Source of the DNA: Desulfovibrionaceae bacterium
Lineage (GTDB): Bacteria > Desulfobacterota > Desulfovibrionia > Desulfovibrionales > Desulfovibrionaceae
DNA: 57,471 nt
NCBI GenBank assembly: GCA_029008115.1
Contig: JAQXJC010000051.1
Coordinates: forward strand, 1 to 57,471
Reading direction: 5' to 3'
The translations under genes and the position numbers were made by a program. Every line of letters starts with the position of its first letter. The first letter of the stretch is position 1. Shown here piece by piece: positions 1 to 6,197 of this stretch. The notes below the pieces were generated by a model. That model saw only the letters and a program-made list of their open reading frames with translations, searched no databases and was not told where the DNA came from.

Positions 1-755
1 CGGCCGCCCTCCACCTTGGAAACGCAGCCCTGACAGCGCCATGTGCCGTCCCGGCGGTAGATGTCCACAGTCTGCCCCACCTCCACCGTCATGCCGGCGG
101 GCAGTCCGCACACGGCTTCCACGCGGCCGCGGCCCAGCGGCGCCAGCATGAACACCTCGCTCATGCCACGGGAGGCCAGCAGGCGGCCGTAACTCCAGCC
201 CAGCCAGAAATTCAGCGCAACCAGCAGCAGGCCAACCGCCCCCACTCCCGCCGCCAGCGGGAAGGGACGCAGCCCCAGCGTGCGCCAGGTCCAGGAAAAG
301 GCGTGCCTGCGCATGTCTTCCGCCGAGGCCCAGACAACAATAAGCAGACGGCGCGCGGACTGCGGCGTGGCGTCCTTGAAGGCCACTACCAGAGGATACT
401 GGCCGGGGGCGGTCTCTGCGGGCACGGCCAGTCTGGCCCGCCACATGCCGCTGCCAAACCAGTGGCTTGAGAAATAGCCCTCCAGCGTCAGCTCTACCGG
501 CGAATCCGGTGCATGCTTCAGCACGGTGAAGTCGCTTTCCACCGCATTCTTCAGGGGGATGTTGCCAGAAAGCAGCATGGACTCGCCTGCCACCACGTCC
601 ACCCTGTCCGGGCCGATGCGCATTTCAGCCATGAGGCCGTCCACAAGCAGGCCCAGCGCAACGGCAAGAGTGATCATGACCAGCCAGCCCGTGCAGCGAT
701 GGACAAGACGGCGGGGATGCAGTGCAGCCAGTACGGGAGAAGAAGACGTGTTCAT
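1..755 (-). CDS. Membrane-anchored hypothetical protein, 3' end beyond the window
   Basis: I read this by translating the minus strand. An ATG at 755 opens a frame with no stop down to base 1, giving 251 codons, so the C-terminus is missing. The product starts with a short cytoplasmic stretch and a hydrophobic segment at about residues 23-42 (GWLVMITLAVALGLLVDGLM). A periplasmic-looking beta-rich part follows, then a second hydrophobic segment at about 165-185 (PLAAGVGAVGLLLVALNFWL). A small domain after it contains a CQGC pair. It lies 38 bp past the terminator of the preceding minus-strand operon, so it probably has its own transcript. I do not recognise a family. The NfeD-like or OB-like look of the part after the second membrane segment is only an impression. 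Confidence 0.7.
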   Translation of the reverse strand, partial: MNTSSSPVLAALHPRRLVHRCTGWLVMITLAVALGLLVDGLMAEMRIGPDRVDVVAGESMLLSGNIPLKNAVESDFTVLKHAPDSPVELTLEGYFSSHWFGSGMWRARLAVPAETAPGQYPLVVAFKDATPQSARRLLIVVWASAEDMRRHAFSWTWRTLGLRPFPLAAGVGAVGLLLVALNFWLGWSYGRLLASRGMSEVFMLAPLGRGRVEAVCGLPAGMTVEVGQTVDIYRRDGTWRCQGCVSKVEGG

Positions 756-792
756 AGCGCGACTATACGGCGTCAGCCAGGTTTAGACAATG

Positions 793-843
793 AAAAAAGC
801 GATGACGCCCCTCCGTAAATATGCGGTACGGAGGAGCGTCATC
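793..843 (-). terminator. Rho-independent terminator of the TauE/lipoprotein operon
   Basis: A 17-bp stem (801-817 with 827-843, one mismatch) encloses a 9-nt loop. On the minus strand it is followed by GC and six T (798-793). It sits about 90 bp after the stop of the 931-1242 gene. Confidence 0.9.
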
Positions 844-930
844 CAATGCAAGAGGGCACATGGAACGGAGAACCGGCGAAGGGGAAGACCGCCCTGCCGC
901 ACAGCCTGTCCGGGAAGGAAACGGAGGCCG

Positions 931-1242
931 TTATGCGGCGTGGCGTTCAGCGGCTACCTGCCAGACCACCCGCTTGGCTCCCAGGCGCGGAAGCTTCACA
1001 TAGGTGGCCTGATCCCACTCCAGGGGGAAACGCCGCCGCAGGCGCCGCAGCAGCATGAAGGCCCCTGTCCAGGTGGGAATCGTCACGGCAAAGAACCACT
1101 GGCAGAAGACGAGGAAGGAGGCTTCCGGGTGCTGGCCCGCCTGATACATGCCCAGGCACACTGCGCCCAGCATAATCAGGTTGGCGGCGATACGGATAAG
1201 GGAGCTGTACAGCCCGCGCTTGTATGCATTGTTCGTAGTCAT
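931..1242 (-). CDS. Small two-helix membrane protein (103 aa)
   Basis: A short inner-membrane protein with two predicted helices at about residues 14-33 and 44-64, and a basic, Arg-rich cytoplasmic tail. An AGAGGC sequence lies about 9 nt before the ATG. It is the last gene before the terminator at 793-843 and follows the lipoprotein gene by 210 bp. That gap holds a GC-rich hairpin (1380-1401) without a T-run, so read-through from the sigma-54 operon is possible. No family recognised. Its real existence is supported by the ribosome site, membrane pattern and downstream terminator. Confidence 0.65.
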   Translation of the reverse strand: MTTNNAYKRGLYSSLIRIAANLIMLGAVCLGMYQAGQHPEASFLVFCQWFFAVTIPTWTGAFMLLRRLRRRFPLEWDQATYVKLPRLGAKRVVWQVAAERHAA

Positions 1243-1452
1243 CGTCTTCAGCCTCTGTTTCTTTGCATGTCATCCATACTATGGTGGAGGAAGGGCTGTG
1301 ACGGCCGGGGACGTTCCCCGCGCCGGCTCTGCCGCCCAAACCTGCGCCGCATCGCTGCGCAGATGTTCCGCCAGTCTGGCCGGAGGGACGCAGCCCTCCG
1401 GCCGATTCCCGTGCCTGCCGCCCCGCGGGGAGGGCGGAGCGGCGGCATGGTC

Positions 1453-2043
1453 TTACTTCTTGTAGATGTTGGTCTTGGTGATGTTCATGAACCGCAGGGC
1501 CTGATGGGCGGCGTTTTCCTTGTAGTACAGGCGGACTTCATGTCCGGCTTCCCACACGTTGTCCGGCAGGTCGATCTTGTCGGCGGGCACCACGAAGGTG
1601 GCCAGCATCTTCTGACGGGGGGAGTATTCCGTCACGGTGTTCTTCGCCTTGTCGATGACGGGGAACTTCTTGCCCTTCACCAGCGGATGATCCTTGTTGA
1701 TGTCGCGCTGAATGTCGGTGAAGTTCACGGACACGGTTTCAATGGCCTTGCTGTTGGGGTTGTAGATGATGACGCACTTCTTGTCCGCGTCCAGCTTCAG
1801 GCGGCCGCCCGCCACGGGCAGGGGACCCACTTCAGCGGGGTCGGAGGGAAGCTTGTAGGTCACCACCGCGCCGCTGTATTCGGGATTGCGCTGGTCATGT
1901 TTGATATCCTGCACGATGGTCACACTGCGGCTGCCTTCGTCGAAGGCGATGACGCGGCCCTGGTCAACGGTTCCGAAGTCACAGGCGGCGAGTCCGAAGG
2001 AGAGAGCGGCCACCAGCATCATGAGAATAGAGCGTCTGTTCAT
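1453..2043 (-). CDS. Outer- or inner-membrane lipoprotein, DUF4881-like
   Basis: A 196-residue protein with a lipoprotein signal peptide ending in the lipobox LAAC (Cys21). The rest is soluble and beta-rich, rich in Lys and Asp, with a conserved-looking NITKTNIYKK end. I believe it is the DUF4881 family, which is largely confined to Desulfovibrio relatives; that name is from memory and was not checked by search. It lies 16 bp after the TauE/SafE gene with a strong AAGGAG site, so it is cotranscribed. A role as a periplasmic partner of the transporter is inferred from position only. Confidence 0.8.
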   Translation of the reverse strand: MNRRSILMMLVAALSFGLAACDFGTVDQGRVIAFDEGSRSVTIVQDIKHDQRNPEYSGAVVTYKLPSDPAEVGPLPVAGGRLKLDADKKCVIIYNPNSKAIETVSVNFTDIQRDINKDHPLVKGKKFPVIDKAKNTVTEYSPRQKMLATFVVPADKIDLPDNVWEAGHEVRLYYKENAAHQALRFMNITKTNIYKK

Positions 2044-2059
2044 GTGTGATCTCCTTTCC

Positions 2060-3121
2060 TTAGTTGCCAGCGTTCTGACGCTTGGCAGCCAGTTCAGCGC
2101 GGGCGCCCTGCACCATCTTCACGGCGATGTAGATGGAGATGAAGCTGACGAAGCCGAGCACGAGCACCGTGGCCATGCTGTTGAGGATGCCGGCCATGGA
2201 GGGAACGAAGGGCTGGATGAGCTTCAGGATGATGGAAACCATGCAGCCGATAACGCAGGCGCCGAAGGCGATGCGGATGCCATATCCCTTGATGTACTTG
2301 GTCGCAACGGCCCCAATCTGGGCGCCGCAGGCAGCGCCAACCAGCATGATGAGCGCGGCCACCAGCTCGGTGCGGCCCTTGAAGGTATAGGTGGCGGCGC
2401 CGTACAGGCCGGAAATCATCACTTCAAAGAGGTCAGTACCAACGGCCACGTGCGTGGGACAGCCAATCATGTAGATGAGGGCGGGCATGCGGATGAGACC
2501 GCCACCGATGCCGAGGATACCAGCCAGCACACCAGTCAGGAAGCTCACGAAGACGGGCAGCCACGCGGAGCAGTAGATGCCGGCTTCCTTGAAGTGCACC
2601 ATGGGAGGAATCTTGATGGCATGCAGGCTCTTGGCCCAGTCGATGCCGGTAGCGTCCTTGGCCAGGGCTTCACCGCGGGCAGCGGCTTCGCGTTCCTTGC
2701 GGCGACGCACGGCCACATCATGGAAGACCATCCAGGCGATGAAGAGCAGCAGGGCCACATACACCCAGCGCACAACCTTTTCCACGTTGCCGAGGCGTTC
2801 CAGATACATGACGCACTGGGCGCCAGCTTCAAAGCCCACCACGGTGCCGACCAGCATGATCAGGCCGAGCTTGTAGTCAACGTTCCCGAACTTGCCGTGG
2901 CGCATGGTGGAAATGAGGGATTTCCCTGCCATGTGGGCAATGTCCGTGCCAATGGCGAAGGCCATGGGGAAGCCAAGGATGTTCAGGCCGGGGGTCACCA
3001 TCCATGCGCCGCCCATGCCGAAGAAGCCGCCGATAATGCCCACGCCGATACCCAGGATAACCAAACCGGGCCAGAAAATCGTCACGCCGGAAATAGGCAT
3101 CAAAATATAGAGCCAATCCAT
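2060..3121 (-). CDS. TauE/SafE family anion (sulfite/sulfonate) exporter
   Basis: A polytopic inner-membrane protein of 353 residues with the internal duplication typical of TauE/SafE. The glycine-rich segment GIGVGIIGGFFGMGG in the first half matches GVLAGILGIGGGLIRMPAL in the second. Both halves continue with an (A/V)xGTD motif. Known members move sulfite, sulfoacetate or other sulfur oxyanions across the membrane. The substrate here is not shown by the sequence, though sulfur oxyanions are plausible in a sulfate reducer. The start is backed by GGAAGGAG upstream. The gene is second in a sigma-54-driven operon, between a 99-aa membrane protein and a lipoprotein. Confidence 0.9.
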   Translation of the reverse strand: MDWLYILMPISGVTIFWPGLVILGIGVGIIGGFFGMGGAWMVTPGLNILGFPMAFAIGTDIAHMAGKSLISTMRHGKFGNVDYKLGLIMLVGTVVGFEAGAQCVMYLERLGNVEKVVRWVYVALLLFIAWMVFHDVAVRRRKEREAAARGEALAKDATGIDWAKSLHAIKIPPMVHFKEAGIYCSAWLPVFVSFLTGVLAGILGIGGGLIRMPALIYMIGCPTHVAVGTDLFEVMISGLYGAATYTFKGRTELVAALIMLVGAACGAQIGAVATKYIKGYGIRIAFGACVIGCMVSIILKLIQPFVPSMAGILNSMATVLVLGFVSFISIYIAVKMVQGARAELAAKRQNAGN

Positions 3122-3139
3122 ACCTGTTCTCCTTCCGGT

Positions 3140-3439
3140 TTAGTGTTCCGCGAGATCACGGTGCTTGAGGTCGATGCCGATGTGGTTCATCACCAGGTCT
3201 GCCAGCATACCGAAGATGACACCCGTCAGGGGGATGATGATAATGGTCAGCGTGGTGAAGTAGGCATGATTGTCATTGTACATCTGCGCCCACCACAGCA
3301 TGATGCCATCCAGGCGACGGGTATCGGCCACGATAACCACGTTTTGTCCCTTGGGAGCACCGGCGGCGAACACCAGTTGCGGGAGCAGAACCATCGCGAA
3401 TACCATCGCGGAGGTCCACAGCTTGCGTAACATCTTCAT
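3140..3439 (-). CDS. Small membrane protein heading the TauE operon (99 aa)
   Basis: Starting at the ATG at 3439, preceded by GGAGGAACAGGG, the product has 99 residues. A longer frame to 3571 exists but would run across the promoter, so I reject it. The N-terminus is a signal peptide or membrane anchor (about residues 8-26, ending VFAAG). A second hydrophobic helix at about 61-84 (TTLTIIIIPLTGVIFGMLA) is followed by a short charged tail. It is the first gene of the operon, 18 bp before the TauE/SafE gene. Function unknown; a small accessory subunit of the exporter is an inference from the tight linkage. Confidence 0.8.
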   Translation of the reverse strand: MKMLRKLWTSAMVFAMVLLPQLVFAAGAPKGQNVVIVADTRRLDGIMLWWAQMYNDNHAYFTTLTIIIIPLTGVIFGMLADLVMNHIGIDLKHRDLAEH

Positions 3440-3525
3440 CCCTGTTCCTCCAGATAAGAGTTTAACGAATATCTCTTTTGCCTCGTGACATGCGCCTTGC
3501 GGCGCCATCTCCTGCCCGCTCTTTA

Positions 3526-3541
3526 AGCAAGGCGCGTGCCA
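3526..3541 (-). promoter_or_regulatory. Sigma-54 (-24/-12) promoter of the TauE operon
   Basis: Read on the minus strand, 3541 to 3526 is TGGCACGCGCCTTGCT, an almost exact match to the sigma-54 consensus. The invariant GG (3540-3539) and GC (3528-3527) are separated by exactly 10 bp. Transcription would start near 3515, about 75 nt before the ATG at 3439. Confidence 0.9.
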
Positions 3542-3579
3542 ATTTTTTCCCGCTTGTGAAAAATCAAACAACTTGGTAA

Positions 3580-3612
3580 CGTTTTGCCGTCATCCGGCAA
3601 ACGCGCAAAACG
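3580..3612. promoter_or_regulatory. Candidate upstream activator (enhancer) palindromes
   Basis: Two nested inverted repeats are seen: TTTGCCG (3583-3589) with CGGCAAA (3595-3601), and CGTTTTGC (3580-3587) with GCAAAACG (3605-3612). They lie 40-70 bp upstream of the -24 element, where sigma-54 activators bind, and just before the divergent activator gene. Binding is inferred. Confidence 0.5.
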
Positions 3613-3669
3613 GCGCCTGCGCAATATGCGGCTGTTTTTTGCACGATGTTTCACGATTTGGAGGTCCGC

Positions 3670-6174
3670 ATGGCTTTTTCCCGGCTATTCCGCGCACGAG
3701 CTCGGGCATTTAGCGGCTTGCATTCCCACGCAAGCCCAATCACGCACCAGATAATTGCGCAGCTCCTTCCGGCGATTGCGTTTATTTTAATATTTATTTT
3801 CACATGTTACACATATTACGCAAAAATATATATTGAGCAGGCCGCCGCACGAAATGCACAGTTGCAGGTAAATGCGCTTTGCCATGAAATCGAGCGTACT
3901 CTACAAAATACGCGCAACCAACTGCTCATGCTCGCGGCGGAGCCCAATATCTCGCAAGAGCGCATGACGCGCCGCATGACCTATCGCATCAAGGACAGGA
4001 AGAACTACTTCCGCGAGCTGGCCTTCATCGGCCGGGACCCGGAGAACCGCTTTGTCCTGATCAACAACGAGGGGGCCATCTGCTCCCTCTCCTCATCCGT
4101 CATCAAAAACGCCCGGAACAATCCTTTTGAACGCCTGCTGGACGTGCGTCAGCAGGGCTATGTCAGCATTTCCGAGCCGATGCAGGTCACCTACTCCATG
4201 GTTCCCGTGGGGGACACGGTGAAGACCCTCTCCTGTACCGTCATCCGCTTCTCCACGCCAATCTATGCCGACGGCGGGGACTTCATCGGCATCCTGCTGC
4301 TTTCACTGGATATTTCTGCACTCCGGGACTCGCTGACGCTGTTTTCCTCCCCCTCCTCTCCCCTGCATGACACCCAGAGCGACTTCCAGCATGTGCGCAG
4401 TGTTTTCTTTGATACGCAGGGCTGGATGCTCTTCCAGTCGGAAGCGCCGGAAGCGGTCAATCCGCCGCTTTCCACTGATGCCGTGCGGAGCGGACTCAAC
4501 GGCGACTTCGGCCGGCCGGGCTTTTCCATCGCCTTCCGTCCCAGTCCCGTGCACGAGGAATTCTGGGCCATGGTGACGACGGTGCAGGCCGGCAAGGGCG
4601 GCCAGAGCGTCCTGAGCAGCCGCTCCGGCTGGAACAGCGGTCAGAGCCCCGCCGAATTTCTGAGCTATTCGCCCGTCACCTTCCGCGGCGATCCCGGCTC
4701 CCAGCCCAAGGTGGTGGGCGGTGTGGCCACGCTGGATACCAGCTACAACGCCGCGCGCGCCACCAGCCTGCTCTGGGCCGCCCTGGCGCTGTGCCTTGTG
4801 CTGAGCATCTGCATTGTCGGCAGCGGCCTGCACATGGCGGGCAGGCGGCTGCGCGGGCAGCTGGAAGCGCTGACCGCCCATGTGCGGGAGCAGAATGCAC
4901 AGGATACGGAAAACGCCCTGCCCCAATGGAGCATGCCTCAGGAACTCCAGACCCTGTCCCATGAAATAGACATTACCTTCTCCCGCCTGCGCCATGTGCG
5001 CAGCGAGCACGACAGCCGCGAGCACGCCCGCAACGCCCGCTGGCGGCGGGAACCCGCCCAGGACATGCCGGCGCCGCCCCGCAACCCGGACATGAATCTC
5101 GTGGGCGGCAGCGCCATCATGGAAGAGCTGCGCGGCCAGATACGCAAGGCCGCCTCCGTCTTTGCCGATGTGCTGGTCATCGGGGAGACTGGAACGGGCA
5201 AGGAAGCCGTTTCCGCCGCCATCCATCAGGCCGGGCCGCACAGGGACAGGCCCTACATTTCCATCAACTGCGGCGCGCTGGACGAAAATCTGCTCATGGA
5301 CACCCTGTTCGGCCATGTGAAGGGTGCGTTTACCGAGGCCCGCTCCGATCGCAAGGGGGCCTTCCTCGCCGCCGAGGGCGGCACGCTGATGCTGGACGAG
5401 ATCGGCAATGCCGCGCCCCGGGTGCAGCAGGCCCTGCTCCGCGCTCTCTCCACCCGGCACATCCGTCCTCTGGGCAGCGACCAGGAAATTGCCTTCAATG
5501 CCCGCATTGTGGCTGCCACCAACGTCGATCTGCGCGAGGAGGCCCGCAGCGGCAGCTTCCGCGAAGACCTCTACTACCGTCTGGCCGTCATCACCATCCG
5601 CACGCCGCCCCTGCGCCGGCGCAAGGAGGACATCCCCCTGCTTACCAGCTATTTTCTGGATCAGGCCGCGCAGGAAATGGGCCGCGAGCCGGCCGCCATA
5701 TCCAAGGGCGCACTGGAAAAACTTCTGAGCCATGACTGGCCGGGAAATGTGCGCCAGCTGAAGAACACCATCACCCGCGCGCTTGCCTTCAGCGAGCATG
5801 GCATGATCTATGCGGAAAGCATCCTCTTCCATGAGCAGGGCGACAGCGGCGGAGCGCCGCATGCGGACGTGCCGCCCGCCTCGCTGCTGCCACAGGAAGA
5901 AGAGCGTTCCGTCGCGCAAGCGGCAGATGGTGAAAATCTGGAACAGATATTGCAAAAATTTCCCCTGAATAAACGACAACGCGCTGTCTTTCCGGCACTG
6001 CTTGCGCGCGGGGGAGTCACCCGTCAGGAATATCAGGAGCTGGCGGGGGAAAAGATTTCCACGCGCACCGCGCAGTACGATTTGCAGGAGATGGTGGGCT
6101 GTGGCCTGCTGCGCCGCGAGGGGCGCGGCCCGGCCATGCGCTATGTTCCCGCCACGCCGGAAAGGGAGCGCTGA
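3670..6174 (+). CDS. Membrane sensor sigma-54 activator with AAA+ domain and winged-helix C-terminus
   Basis: An 834-residue one-component sensor. I start it at the ATG at 3670, 5 nt after GGAGG; an in-frame ATG at 3646 has no ribosome site. A first membrane helix (about residues 29-52) is followed by a roughly 300-residue periplasmic region resembling a double-Cache sensor. A second helix lies at about 360-385, then a linker. The AAA+ domain has Walker A GETGTGKE (from residue 505), the sigma-54 contact loop as GAFTEA (from 552; usual form GAFTGA) and Walker B GGTLMLDEIG. The C-terminus is not a FIS helix: LNKRQRAVFPALL through RREGRG looks like the Fic/DeoR-type winged helix. It probably activates the divergent TauE operon in response to a periplasmic ligand. 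Confidence 0.9.
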   Translation: MAFSRLFRARARAFSGLHSHASPITHQIIAQLLPAIAFILIFIFTCYTYYAKIYIEQAAARNAQLQVNALCHEIERTLQNTRNQLLMLAAEPNISQERMTRRMTYRIKDRKNYFRELAFIGRDPENRFVLINNEGAICSLSSSVIKNARNNPFERLLDVRQQGYVSISEPMQVTYSMVPVGDTVKTLSCTVIRFSTPIYADGGDFIGILLLSLDISALRDSLTLFSSPSSPLHDTQSDFQHVRSVFFDTQGWMLFQSEAPEAVNPPLSTDAVRSGLNGDFGRPGFSIAFRPSPVHEEFWAMVTTVQAGKGGQSVLSSRSGWNSGQSPAEFLSYSPVTFRGDPGSQPKVVGGVATLDTSYNAARATSLLWAALALCLVLSICIVGSGLHMAGRRLRGQLEALTAHVREQNAQDTENALPQWSMPQELQTLSHEIDITFSRLRHVRSEHDSREHARNARWRREPAQDMPAPPRNPDMNLVGGSAIMEELRGQIRKAASVFADVLVIGETGTGKEAVSAAIHQAGPHRDRPYISINCGALDENLLMDTLFGHVKGAFTEARSDRKGAFLAAEGGTLMLDEIGNAAPRVQQALLRALSTRHIRPLGSDQEIAFNARIVAATNVDLREEARSGSFREDLYYRLAVITIRTPPLRRRKEDIPLLTSYFLDQAAQEMGREPAAISKGALEKLLSHDWPGNVRQLKNTITRALAFSEHGMIYAESILFHEQGDSGGAPHADVPPASLLPQEEERSVAQAADGENLEQILQKFPLNKRQRAVFPALLARGGVTRQEYQELAGEKISTRTAQYDLQEMVGCGLLRREGRGPAMRYVPATPERER

Positions 6175-6197
6175 AGCAAGGCAGGAGAAAAACTATC

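Noticed and set aside
1886..3430. Long plus-strand open frame opposite the TauE operon
   Set aside because: It is a His/Asp/Gly-rich shadow of the real minus-strand genes, with no family look or ribosome site.
3645..3664. TGTTTCACG resembling half of a parS site
   Set aside because: Only the left half matches; the right half (ATTTGGA) breaks the palindrome.
3646..3669. Earlier ATG for the sigma-54 regulator at 3646
   Set aside because: No ribosome site precedes it, whereas the ATG at 3670 has GGAGG at ideal spacing.
4303..5979. Long minus-strand open frame opposite the regulator
   Set aside because: Mirror of GC-rich codons of the real gene; composition and lack of motifs mark it as spurious.
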